Below, piece by piece: positions 21,236 to 30,720 of a stretch of DNA of 64,000 nucleotides; positions within the stretch are counted from its first letter, which is position 1; each line of letters starts with the position of its first letter. The notes under the pieces were generated by a model. That model was not told the DNA's origin and ran no database searches. It worked only from the letters and a program-made list of their open reading frames with translations. Source of the stretch: Adiantum capillus-veneris (taxonomy: Eukaryota > Streptophyta > Polypodiopsida > Polypodiales > Pteridaceae). The position numbers and the translations under genes are program-made. The stretch spans positions 6,403,001-6,467,000 of the forward strand of contig CM043967.1 in assembly GCA_014529385.2 (NCBI GenBank). Direction: 5' to 3'.

Positions 21236-21249
21236 CATTGAGGGGGGGT
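21236..21249 (+). promoter_or_regulatory. copia polypurine tract
   Basis: A run of G after TCATTGA (GAGGGGGGG) directly before the 3' LTR. It is the usual plus-strand primer position. Confidence 0.8.
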
Positions 21250-21994
21250 GTTGGTATACTTGCAATGTCCACCTCTCTCTATTTTTCCACCACAATATAT
21301 GCTGCATAGTTTGTAAGGCCCCTATATGAGGAGAAGCCAATGATGCACATATACTTGGTGGATTCCAGCTTTGCATGCTGATGAGATCTCTATTTGTGAT
21401 CGTGGATGGTACGGACCAAATTTAGGGCCAATTTTTCCGTCTCGAAGACCTTTATTCCTTTTGCCAAAATATTCCTTTTTGCCGGAATATCTTGGTCAAA
21501 TGAGGACCGGAAGACAATTGGAAAATGGTCATCCGGTGACCGGTTGTCCGTGGTCTTTGCCCGATGGCCGAGTTTCCTTGGCCAGTGGCCGAGTTCTAGG
21601 AGGACTTGTCTACCCAAAAGCAGCTACACATGGGCGCATGGGAGAGTCCTACATGGACTTGGTTATCTAAGGGAAACTGCACATGGGCGTTTAGAGGCTC
21701 CCTTATATCTATATAAGGAGGCCTTATCATGAGTAATTCGGAAGAATGGTGTGCACACTTGACGCACACAACACATCCTTGTGTAAGGATTGTTAGCCCC
21801 TTGTATTCCTACTTGCTCTAGTTGTCTAAATTTCCATCTAAGATCTACCTTGAGAGTGCATGGGGTGGATGACGTCATCACTTTGTAATAGTGTGCTAAT
21901 CTAAAGTTTTTAATTTTCCACTAATCTACTTTGCATCGTATCTCTCTCTATTGTCCTTGCTACTAGATCCTTATTGTATTCTACATTTCTTACA
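21249..21994 (+). repeat. copia 3' LTR
   Basis: Starts TGTTGGTATAC and ends TTTCTTACA, so both canonical ends are preserved. TATATAA is at 21710-21716. It is the partner of 13274-14083 but lacks the 32-bp duplication found there. Confidence 0.9.
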
Positions 21995-22467
21995 AAAATG
22001 TAAAAAAATAGTGATTTAAGCACTCAAATTTGTATTAAGGATCACAAATGCGTCGTAACAAACCACAACGGAGCTGAGAATGCTTACACTTAATTAAAAG
22101 AGTGTGGAAAGAGAAACACAATGGAAGTTCAAAATTTAAAATGGATCACCCAATCATTACAATAGTTGATTACAAGTTTGAGCTTTGTAGTCGCTAGCGT
22201 ACGTACAACAAAGCTCTTTTCCTTCCAAAAATAATCCTCCTTTCACATTAAAGTTATTAACCTTTATAACTAGGGATCTCTAAATGGTCAATGGGTGGGA
22301 TCACATGGACCTTTACACGTATCATAGAAGAATTACATCTCATAAAATTGACGTGCTACTCTAGAGTTAGGATTTATACAGAGTATCAATACACTAGCTC
22401 AAAAAAATAATAGACTAGAAATGTGGTGTCCGGCTAGGTGGGTGCTCGTTTGGTCAATCTGCTAACA
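21995..22467 (-). repeat. 5' LTR of minus-strand gypsy-type element, proximal part
   Basis: Continuation of 12841-13273 across the copia insertion. Read on the minus strand it starts TGTTAGCAGATTGACC at 22467 and includes a TATAAATCC promoter-like box near 22365-22376. It ends where the copia begins. Blocks such as ATTTAAGCACTCAAAT and ACAAACCACAA match the inverted copy at 8775-9600. Confidence 0.62.
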
Positions 22468-22960
22468 ATGATCCATGTACCTTTTTCTAGTTTCTAAACC
22501 AGAGCAAAGACATCAGATCCTAGTTGTCGAATAAAGCCTAACCCTAAAGTTTCAAGTCATTTAGACATCCAACCCCTTTTAAAAGCGCCAAATTTTTTTC
22601 CAAGTTTTGGCTTAGATCCCAAATCAATGATTTAAACCCCAAAATCTTTCAACCATAGTATCTCTATAACATGCTAAATCAAATGGTGAAGATAGATTCT
22701 CAAAATGTGCTCCAATGTGGATCGCAATCCATGTACTTCTGCTTCATAATTGACTTGCAACACTTTGACCAAGTGCCTATAGTTTCCTAGTCACATTGGT
22801 GAAGTTTGGTCAAATTTGGAACTGTTTGCTCAACTTATGCTAATTTTTCATTTTATGGTCAAGTTTGCATTATTTTGACATTTTGACAACTTTTGAATCA
22901 ATTTGTGGACCCTTAGGGATAGCTGATTTTTTGGTAGTAGGAGTCACATCAAAACCTTCA
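22468..22960 (+). repeat. retroelement leader with a diverged palindrome copy
   Basis: TGTGGATCGCAATCCATG at 22716-22733 is a three-mismatch version of the 18-bp palindrome found six times at 10.7-12.3 kb. It precedes an ORF1 relic at 22975-24240, the same arrangement seen at 61.4-63.8 kb. Confidence 0.6.
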
Positions 22961-22974
22961 GATTGAATGGGAAG

Positions 22975-24240
22975 TTGCACCCTACAAGATCATAGACATA
23001 TCCTCAAACGAGTAGGACCATGTGACAAGTGAGGAGTTGGCACAAATTCCAGCAAATATCTTCATCGAAAAGTTTCAAGCTATGAACGACACCAAAGTGA
23101 AAGAAACAATTTTCCCAAAGGAGCTATGGACCCTACATCAAAGCCCAAAGTCTTGGATGGTGCTCGATGAATTCATTAGATAGATTCTTCAGGGTACCAC
23201 CCTAGGGCACAGATTTCCAAAGAGCCCTTGAATTGATTTGTTCCATCTAGTACAATAGAGAAGCCATGCTCGTTGAGAAAGATGGGGCAACGGTTAAAGT
23301 AAAGATAATTGATGAGCTTATCAACCAAGCCCTCCATTTGCCGATAGGAAGCCATAAAATTCTTCATAAAACCAAAGCTATTGACAATGACTAAGGCATT
23401 TATGAAGAAACAGGGGCACAAGCTCACATACAAGGATCTTATCTAATAAAAAACAGAGTCTCCCCTAAAGCTAATCTCCTAGAACTTAAAGGTCCAAAAG
23501 CCACCAAGGTATACAGAGCCTATCCTTCATGTGGTGGTAGTAATGGACATCGGCTTGGAAGTTGGCAGAGACATGAGTTATAAATTGTGATCTAAAAATT
23601 ACATATTAGAGAACCTAGTGGAGGAAAATTTGAGCGACCACAAAAAAATTTATATGAATGCAGATCTGGTGCTCACCCAAGTTGCCTACCAAGCATTGGG
23701 AATGATTCAAGATTTGATGAATCTATTGCATCAACCAAAGCATGCAAAGAGGATGGTGTGGGAAGCTTGTCCACCACGTCAACAATGAGAAGAATGAGAG
23801 GCTAGAACTCAAGGGTACGAACATTGAACAACGAGGCCATCGACTCAAATTTTGAGCTAGGTGATGAGATCAACACCAAAGAGGACAACACATCAAAATA
23901 TCAATCCTTTGAAAAAGAAGAAGACATAAAAATACCATTGACCAGAAAATGAACACAACCAACTGACCAAATCCCAAAATCACAAGCACAACGGTCCATG
24001 GAAGAAGCCCAACGTCTTTGAGAAGAGAGACTTGCTAAGATAGCTAAAGAAAAGAAAAACATGGATGAAGATAGGAAAAGTCCACCTCCCTCTAATGAAG
24101 ATGAAGATGATGTTGCGCTCAACAAGAAGATCAAGAGAATTAAAGAAGAAAGAGGCCAGAAGGCAAAAGTTAAAGTAAAATTGGTGGGGTCTTTCTGACA
24201 TAATATACATGATGTTTTGAACAGAAGGATGACCAAAGAG
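22975..24240 (+). pseudogene. ORF1/gag-like relic of palindrome-leader retroelement
   Basis: Plus-strand coding traces in several frames. The best part (about 23607-23790) reads IYMNADLVLTQVAYQALGM, which aligns with ITYLGTPEVLTRIAYYAIGM in the ORF at 62.8-63.0 kb. A Lys/Glu-rich coiled-coil-like stretch with EERLAKIAKEKKNMDEDRKS follows at about 24020-24110, as in the other copy. The order (leader palindrome, conserved block, charged tail) is therefore shared. I do not recognise the family; a Gag-like role is inferred from position. Stops and shifts make it non-functional. Confidence 0.5.
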
Positions 24241-24403
24241 AGGAGGAGTATTTAAAGAGACAGAAGATCAATAATCTTGAATATCCCATGGACTCTCCAA
24301 AAAGCAAATCTATGCAAAGAGGATTAATCTATCGAAGATGAAGCTTTTATTGGATTTGCATCCATAGTCAAGTTCTCGGGCATATATACAATATCTTGTC
24401 CTC

Positions 24404-24410
<7 letters not shown>

Positions 24411-24484
<74 letters not shown>

Positions 24485-24487
24485 TGA

Positions 24488-24543
<56 letters not shown>
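24411..24543. repeat. compound microsatellite (TG)n(AG)n, duplicated
   Basis: A (TG)n run followed by (AG)n, then a second (TG)n and second (AG)n block. The whole compound pattern is repeated once. Confidence 0.97.
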
Positions 24544-24544
<1 letters not shown>

Positions 24545-24559
24545 TTTTCTTTCTTTGCC

Positions 24560-25584
24560 TTGCCACCTCAAAACTTGAAAAATGAAAGGGTGAGCAAGAA
24601 ACTCAACGAGCCCTTCTTTCTAAACTCATCCCCCCCTTGCTCAATTTCAAAATGGAATGCTCACTAAGTGTACCAATAAGAATGAACGCTAAAAAATTCA
24701 ATTGATGCTTAAGTGAACACTTGTCCCCTCCCTTCCTTGCGACATTAAGAGAACTTGTCCCCTCCTTTTTGGGCTTATCTTTGAATCACCAACACACTCC
24801 CGCACATAAGATATCTTCACATAAGGCAAGTAGGTGCTACTTTGAACATGTGGACTACACATACTTGGTAAAGAAGGTGTAGGATTAACTTACTAATTAA
24901 GGGCGGGATGATTTAACCTTAGTCTTTTAATTTCTCCTAGTCTTAATTGAAAATCCTTGTCTTATCTTTGAATTTACCAACTTGGGTGCAAGAACTTTGC
25001 ACAATCCCTTGAAGGCTTATGAACTTGATCTGGGCCCCAGACCCTGCCTGTTAACTTAGGACCCACTAAATTAGGATAGACCCTGGTAAAAGTAAAACTC
25101 ATCTTTGGCCTTTTAGAATTCCACCTCCTAATAATTTTAGTGTTTTTTCATGAAAAGCAAGTCAGCTTTCTTGTTCCAATGGACAAGGGAACCCGTGGTT
25201 CGATTTTAGAAAATTTTGCTTTTTGTTGTACATGTGTACATGTGTACATTAAAAGTGCTTTTTGTTTCACGTCATGTAAGCAATAGGAACACTGTTTTGG
25301 TCATATCTCACAATCTGTTATGAAACATGCCAAACCCTTTAAACCAGAGATAAAATGCATCATTTAGAAAATTTTCTCTCTCGCATGTCTTGAGAAAATT
25401 CCGCACGAGCTAAGAGTTATGGTAAAAAAATAGGTTGCTACCCACTAAATTGAGTTGCTTTCTTTTTGTGTTACCATTTGTCGCATGAGTATCATATGGG
25501 CAAAATGATGTGATAAAGTGTTAGTGTATATTATGGAGCTGATCTTGATGCCTTGGTTTGAGGTCAAACACTTTCATTTGCGTG
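24560..25584. other. no gene recognised
   Basis: About 1 kb of AT-rich DNA with no supported frame, motif or repeat. Confidence 0.4.
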
Positions 25585-25588
25585 TTAA

Positions 25589-26859
25589 CACTAGAATGGT
25601 AACCTAACAGGACATAAAAGTGTCCTTTCAGGGTTTTGGGAAAAAATTCCAAAACCATAGTAGATCCACTCATTTTGAAAAAAAAATTCATGAGCTTATA
25701 GTTCAATAACTACTACATATCGAAAAAATGAGAAACTTGTGATTTTTCTCATCCCTTGGTCACAGAAGCCTCCAAAGTTGATGGACCAGTGCATTTTGCC
25801 GAAAACAACAATTTCTTACGGTTGATTTCATATAAATAAGAGTGGGGATTTTTGTAGGACCTGAGATAAAATTCCCCGTTAACTTCAATGGGTTGGTGAC
25901 CAAAACATATGGTTGCTTTTACCTCACTAATTGCAAAAAAAATAGGTACAAAAAAGTTGCATTTTTGCCATTCTGCGGACCTGTCATCAGTTTCTATAGT
26001 CACGCTCAATACAGATACTATATACATGTTTTCTTAGTTCCCTTTGGCCCTTTGGATTCAAAAGGATCCATGGAGCATGTCAAAAGGATAATGGATCTCT
26101 TACAACAAACATGGAAAAAATTGGGTTTAGCATTATGACCTCTAGTAACCCATAGAAACTACTCAATATCTAGCCAAGTTTGTAGTCTATGATTAGATAT
26201 GGTTACTACCTACAAAATACACACAATTGTCCTAAGAAACTAGCAATATTGAGAAAGTTATACTTTCTACTCTAAAATGTATCTTACTCATCCATCATCA
26301 TATACTATGCTATATAGCATATTAGGTCCCCCAAAACTCAAGGAAGATTAGCTTTATGTTATACATTACACTTACACAATCAAAATTGAATTTGGATACC
26401 AAGAAAGCCACCAAAAAAATCATAAAAGTGCTAATTTTGCCCAAAAAAACAGGATTATGCAATTCTTGTAAATTGGTCATAACTTTCAATTTAACACTTA
26501 GCTCTTCCTACAAGCATCAAAACATGTTGAGAACTATGAAGGCCTAACCTCTAGCCATCTAAATCTCACAAACATGACGTTTAGAGTGGTATAGTTGCCA
26601 AAAATTGAAAAAAAACCAAAAACAGGACCCTTTTTTTCACACAGTTTAGGTTCAAAAATGTTGCGCAAGAGTAAGGTTAATGGTGAGATCGATACTCCAA
26701 AAAAAATGCTAAGTTTTTTTCAGCTCATAAGGCAACTTTGTGGATATATAGCACCTAGAAATTCATTTTCATAGTCTTCAAATAATTCAAGCAAAATGGT
26801 CACTTAACAGGACACAAAAGTGTCCAAGGACATAAAAGTGTCCTGTTACCATTCTAGTG
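25589..26859. mobile_element. non-autonomous TIR element with TTAA flanks
   Basis: The left end reads CACTAGAATGGTAAC, and the right end is its exact reverse complement (GTTACCATTCTAGTG). Immediately inside, both ends carry an ACAGGACA...TGTCC hairpin-like block, single on the left and doubled on the right. TTAA stands directly outside each end (25585-25588 and 26860-26863). The element is 1271 bp. Short frames inside on both strands (92 codons at 25749-26027, 98 codons at 25842-26138) resemble no transposase I know. TTAA targets are typical of piggyBac and Kolobok elements; the CACTAG start also resembles CACTA, but a 3-bp direct duplication is not present. Confidence 0.72.
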
Positions 26860-26863
26860 TTAA

Positions 26864-27242
26864 ACATGCACCCAAAAATTTAAAAAAGTTGTTTTTGTAT
26901 ATATATGAAGCTATGGTTTATGGTTTATTAAAGCGTCGGAGCTGTTTTGCATCATGTTTATGTTGATGGAATGATATCATATGGTGTATGATGCCTCATG
27001 TGCATGTGTATGTTTCTTTCCACCCTATTTAGGTCAAGACCATCTCTATGTGTTGGGGGTGAGGTACAATCTTAGAACATCACTTATGTGTGATTGGATA
27101 TTGTCAGAATTGGATTTTGATAATCATTTTTAGTTGCTAGTCGGACATATTCTATACATAGAATGTTCATGTCTTAAGGACCATGTGTGTGGGCTCAGTT
27201 TGATTGCAGTAGATATGTCAAACTCCAAGTGTGGGAATCGGT
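26864..27242. other. no gene recognised
   Basis: Flanking sequence between the TTAA element and the CACTA element. No supported feature. Confidence 0.4.
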
Positions 27243-27245
27243 TCA
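27243..27245. repeat. CACTA target-site duplication TCA, left
   Basis: TCA before the left terminal repeat matches TCA at 32645-32647. Confidence 0.85.
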
Positions 27246-27311
27246 CACTACAAGAGGCTATTCATATTAGCGACGCTCACACAGCGACGCTCAAAAAAAA
27301 AAATCATGGCA

Positions 27312-27361
27312 TCGCTATGAGCGTCGCAAATTTCTTTGTAAATTTGCGACGCTCATAGCGA
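27312..27361. repeat. perfect 22-bp hairpin in CACTA subterminal region
   Basis: TCGCTATGAGCGTCGCAAAT plus TT (27312-27333) is followed, after a 6-base loop CTTTGT, by its exact reverse complement (27340-27361). Each arm contains subterminal motifs of the element, so the hairpin may simply be two inverted motif pairs. It could also form a strong cruciform or a small-RNA precursor. Confidence 0.9.
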
Positions 27362-27459
27362 CGCCGACTGGGCTAAAAAAATAACAGAGAGCGCCCAAAA
27401 ACTCAGATCTCAGATCTGAGTTTTTCGGCACCCTCAAGCAAGGAGCAGGTAACGCTCTC

Positions 27460-27462
<3 letters not shown>

Positions 27463-27519
<57 letters not shown>

Positions 27520-27547
27520 CTCCACACACACACACACACACACACAC
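27463..27547. repeat. (CT)n and (CA)n microsatellites
   Basis: A (CT)n run of about 50 bp is followed by a (CA)n run at about 27524-27547. Confidence 0.95.
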
Positions 27548-27667
27548 GAGGAGCGGAAGGAGAGCCAGGTATGCTCCTTCCCTCTCCTCACTCTCATGTT
27601 CCCTTCCCCTCTTTCTCTCTCCCTCTCTATCTCTCTCACACACACACATACACACACACATAGTGTT

Positions 27668-27669
<2 letters not shown>

Positions 27670-27702
<33 letters not shown>
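27670..27702. repeat. (GA)n microsatellite
   Basis: Uninterrupted GA repeat inside the CACTA element. Confidence 0.95.
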
Positions 27703-27705
<3 letters not shown>

Positions 27706-27783
27706 AACATAAACAAAAACGCACACACACATACATAAACAAAAACGCACACACACATACATAAACAAAGAATGCACACACAC

Positions 27784-27955
27784 ATTGAGAGAGGAAAAGA
27801 GAGAGAGAGCATGCATAAACAAAAAACGCACACATTGAGAGAGGAAAAGAGAGAGAGAACATGCATAAACAAAAAACGCACACATTGAGAGAGGAAAAGA
27901 GAGAGAAAACATGCATAAACAAAAAAACGCACACACATTGAAAGAGAAAGAGAGA
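27784..27955. repeat. 50-bp tandem repeat, about four units
   Basis: Units starting ATTGAGAGAGGAAAAGAGAG at 27784, 27834 and 27884, with a diverged one at 27937. Each also contains CATGCATAAACAAAAAACGC. The period is 50-53 bp. Confidence 0.9.
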
Positions 27956-28004
27956 GAAACTAATTTAACGTCGTAGGAAACTAATTAAAATTAAAAGACC
28001 TAAA

Positions 28005-28085
28005 GATCTAGCCGACGAGGAGTTGAACTCAAGACCTATTATTCAAGAGGGAAATGGCATAACCAATCTATCATACTTGGCATGG
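28005..28085 (-). ncRNA. tRNA-like (possible SINE head) relic
   Basis: On the minus strand GCCAAGTATGATAGATTGGT is followed about 40 bases later by CTTGAGTTCAACTCCTCG. These resemble the A box/D-arm and the B box (GGTTCGANTCC) of a tRNA gene at roughly the right spacing. Stems are imperfect and no CCA-type end is evident, so this is at best a tRNA-derived relic. Confidence 0.25.
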
Positions 28086-28281
28086 GTGATAGAAAGGTAA
28101 TACCATTTATCTCTTTTTATTGGCACACACATCCACACACGCGCACACACACAAGAAGAAGAGAGTTATAACGTCGTAGGAAACTATCCTAAAAGACGTT
28201 AAAGATTAGGTTAGATGTAGACTTACGTTAAATTAGATTAGATTTAGGTTTATTTTTAATTAGATTTACGTTTATTTACGC

Positions 28282-28319
28282 TAGATTTAGATTTACGCTA
28301 TATTAGATTAGATTTAGGT
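28282..28319 (+). repeat. 38-bp direct repeat bordering the captured gene, left
   Basis: TAGATTTAGATTTACGCTAT and following matches 28764-28801 with about three differences. The HMA-like fragment lies between the two copies. Confidence 0.75.
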
Positions 28320-28320
28320 C

Positions 28321-28680
28321 TCCATAGACTGCGATGCCTGCATGAAGCGGGTGAAGAAAGCCCTCAATGGAATATAGGGTATTGCTGCCTTCACTCATGG
28401 TGGGCTCCGTCGATCCAAAAGTACTGGTGAAATGTCTTCAGAAGATAGGGAAGAAGGTGGATCTTCAGGGCGGCAAGAGTCACTACATCCCCGACACAAT
28501 GACCATCTAGACAACCTCTAGTCATTCAACAACAACTTCAAAGTTAGTAACAAGAGCAAGAACGGTCTAAAGGGCCAATTGCTGTCGTCAAATGTGGATG
28601 GAGATGATGCAGCGTCACCGCCGGAAGTTAACTCTCACATCTTTAGTGATGAGAATGCCAACTCTTGCCGAGTTATGTGA
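28321..28680 (+). pseudogene. captured heavy-metal-associated (HMA/HIPP-like) gene fragment
   Basis: Three pieces in order. 28321-28374 encodes SIDCDACMKRVKKALNGI, with the CxxC copper/heavy-metal binding pair (C-D-A-C) of the HMA fold. After a stop and a one-base shift, 28397-28507 encodes VGSVDPKVLVKCLQKIGK followed by KVDLQGGK, the second half of the same fold (GxVDPxxLxKxLxKxGKxxxL). Back in the first frame, 28522-28680 encodes an Asn/Ser/Lys-rich tail with NNNFK that ends at a stop, as in HIPP proteins after their HMA domain. About a dozen residues between the halves are missing. HMA proteins are host metallochaperone-like proteins and not transposon genes, so this is a transduplicated host fragment, now broken. 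No isoprenylation CaaX box is seen. Confidence 0.75.
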
Positions 28681-28763
28681 AAAATTATGTGTTAAATCAG
28701 TTTTAAGGTTCTTATAATCCCTGTTAGTTTAGTTCTTTGTTTTTAATATAACATAATTTACGT

Positions 28764-28801
28764 TAGATTTAGATTTATGTTATATTAGATTAGACTTAGG
28801 T
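28764..28801 (+). repeat. 38-bp direct repeat bordering the captured gene, right
   Basis: Partner of 28282-28319. A longer block, GTCGTAGGAAACTATCC with GACGTTAAAGATTAGGTTAG, is also duplicated on both sides (about 28170-28260 and 28870-28980). Confidence 0.75.
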
Positions 28802-28813
28802 TTATTTAGGTTT

Positions 28814-28818
28814 ACCCC

Positions 28819-28850
<32 letters not shown>
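28814..28850. repeat. (CA)n microsatellite
   Basis: A C run followed by CA repeats inside the CACTA element. Confidence 0.95.
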
Positions 28851-28851
<1 letters not shown>

Positions 28852-29267
28852 GAAGAAGAGAGTTTTACCGTCGTAGGAAACTATCCCAAAAGACGTTAAA
28901 GATTAGGTTAGATGTAGACTTACGTTAAATTAGATTTAGGTTTATTTTTAGTTAGATTTACGCTTATTTACGTTAGATCGAGTCCACGCAAGAATTACTT
29001 ACGGTTTAGGGTTTAGAGTTAGACGAACAGTGAAAAGATCTACTGTGAAAAGATGTTAAGATGCTGTGAAGTGCTACAGCTAGAGAAGAGGCAAAGGGGT
29101 TTTGTCCACTACATGCAGTATCATGTAGACGTGGGTCTGTAGATTTCTTGTACCCACAAATATAGGTATTGACCAATAAAGACGAGATTATAACCCGGTG
29201 GTTCTGATCTCCGTGCACCTCTAGACCGAGGTGTGCGGGGATTGGACATGACTAGAGAATGTGAGGT

Positions 29268-29269
<2 letters not shown>

Positions 29270-29321
<52 letters not shown>
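29270..29321. repeat. (GA)n microsatellite
   Basis: Uninterrupted GA repeat about 65 bp before the TnpD start codon, where it would be in the 5' leader. Confidence 0.95.
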
Positions 29322-29323
<2 letters not shown>

Positions 29324-29385
29324 GACGAAGAATGCCAATAGAATATTAAATTTGTTGTCCAGGTTATAAGATTTTTATCCTCATT

Positions 29386-30113
29386 ATGAGTAGTGACGAG
29401 GATGTGGGACCGTCCAACCGAAACACCTATCTCTCAACGAGGGTCTTATGTCCTTGTAATCAATGCAAGCATGCTGTGCGACGGACAAGACGTGTTTCTT
29501 TGCAGCGCGTTCGCGAATTTGGCGAGTTTGATCCATCTATTATAGATCGAGTTGTTGCCAATTATAACTCGTCGGACTCTGACGCTGGCCAACAAGGAGC
29601 AATCTTGCAACCCAATAGACGTGTTCGCAGGCGCTTTGGTCAAGCAGCATATGTGAGGCCACAAGATGTAGCCTCTGACAGCTCGGGGGATGATCATGCA
29701 GAGCACATTCCCAACGAGGCAATGTTTGAGCCCGAGATTGATGAAATGATCGAGATGATCATGGATTCAGAAAGGCTTATCTATGATGATATGAAAAGTG
29801 AAGCCGATACGCCATTGTATAATGGAGCACGTATGTCTAGATTGAAAGCACTCTTGGTTCTTCTCAACATGCAGACAAAGTTTGGATGGAGTGACACTAG
29901 CGTCACAGCGCTTTTCAGGTGATCTATTACAATTAGTTTACTTTAATAAAACTCTAAATGTATAATGATCTGATAGATTTTTACACGACTGTATCGTATT
30001 TTTATGTTGTGTAGATTGCTTAAAGAGCACATACTACCAGCTGACAATGTGATGCCAGATTCCCGAGATGAAGCAAGAAAGATTTTACAAGTTATGTGCT
30101 TGAAAGCTCTCAT
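29386..30113 (+). pseudogene. tnpD: CACTA transposase TnpD, N-terminal part
   Basis: Exon 1 (29386-29918) opens MSSDEDVGPS and has a zinc-finger-like CPCNQCKH at residues 22-29, as in the transposase-associated domain of plant CACTA proteins. Its end reads EADTPLYNGARMSRLKALLV followed by KFGWSDTSVTALF, the conserved TnpD block before the catalytic core. A phase-2 intron with GT...AG ends joins it to exon 2 at 30015 (RLLKEHILPADNVMPDSRDE then ARKILQ). The text then breaks off at a GTAAGTT-like site. The Tnp2/Transposase_21 catalytic domain that should follow is missing, so the product cannot catalyse transposition. It might still bind DNA. Confidence 0.85.
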
Positions 30114-30120
30114 GTAAGTT

Positions 30121-30444
30121 ATGTGGCTCTGGCAGGTAATATTTCATCCTACAAAGTCTACATCAAACTGGTGGTACGTCATAGAGGTAGCCCCTCGTAG
30201 TGCAAGGACGTATGAAGGCTACCATGTGCCAATCACAACGGCATCAATGGAGGAGATCAGAGAAGATGCTCAATCAGAAGCCGCTGCGGTGGTGCCAGAC
30301 GAGCATCAAGATGCTACTACTCTATATGGGGTGCATGCAGAGGAGCTACAAAATGAAACAGAGGATATGTGTTTAAACGGAGAGCTCTATATAGATATAG
30401 GAAGTTATGATGAGTTATCCGAGGATGAGAGAGAGATCTCTTAA
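30121..30444 (+). pseudogene. tnpD: CACTA transposase TnpD, C-terminal part
   Basis: The frame carries VIFHPTKSTSNWWYVIEVAP near its start, which corresponds to the DUF4216-type C-terminal region of TnpD (a VFYxxDxxxxxWxVVxxxxPR pattern). It is followed by an acidic tail ending DELSEDEREIS-stop. GCAG before GTAATATTTC (about 30136) looks like a splice acceptor. It sits immediately after the N-terminal part, with the entire catalytic middle deleted. Confidence 0.75.
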
Positions 30445-30720
30445 AGCCACAAATATTGTATTTGAACAATTTTGCTCCGTGTTGTAAAAGCTCTGGCTCT
30501 CTAAGTAAGTACCTTCCATGGTGTATAACGCTCTTTTCTACTCGCGCTCACATCTTTTGATTGAAAATTCTGAGTTTTCGACTTGCCTCTTCTATCACTC
30601 AATTCATTGCGTCATTGTATTTATATGCGTCATTACGTCATTGTATTTAATGGTCTTTGCGTCATTGTCTACTCTATTCATTCAATATTAAGTTTAAATA
30701 TTCGTGTGTTTAATGCAGGT

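Larger units (their letters stand above)
13274..21994 (+). mobile_element. full-length but inactive Ty1/copia retrotransposon
   Basis: Two LTRs (13274-14083 and 21249-21994) enclose an initiator-Met primer site, gag, protease, integrase, reverse transcriptase, RNase H and a purine tract, in the copia order. The element is interrupted by a 3-kb LTR-like insertion at 16548-19592; without that and its 5-bp duplication it is about 5.7 kb. Stops, frameshifts, a lost YVDD box and an integrase Asp-to-Asn change show that it is dead. It is inserted in the LTR of an older gypsy-type element. The flanks are AAATT on the left and AAAAT on the right, too A/T-rich to prove a target duplication. Confidence 0.9.

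Noticed and set aside
22461-22474. Second LTR end plus leader on the plus strand (GCTAACA then ATGATCC, as after the primer site at 12.8 kb)
   Set aside because: Only seven bases match after the LTR end and no primer site is present; a chance match or plain LTR terminus is simpler.
24324-24571. Minus-strand ORFs of 67-80 codons rich in Ser-Leu and His-Thr
   Set aside because: They are translations of the (TG)n(AG)n microsatellite.
25589-26859. Reading the TTAA element as a second CACTA because it starts CACTAG
   Set aside because: The 3-bp flanks are TAA and TTA, not a direct duplication, and no GCGACGCT-type subterminal array is present.
27315-27938. Overlapping minus-strand ORFs up to 177 codons with Cys-Val and Arg-Glu runs
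   Set aside because: They consist of (GA)n, (CA)n and the 50-bp tandem repeat of the CACTA element, on the strand opposite to its genes.
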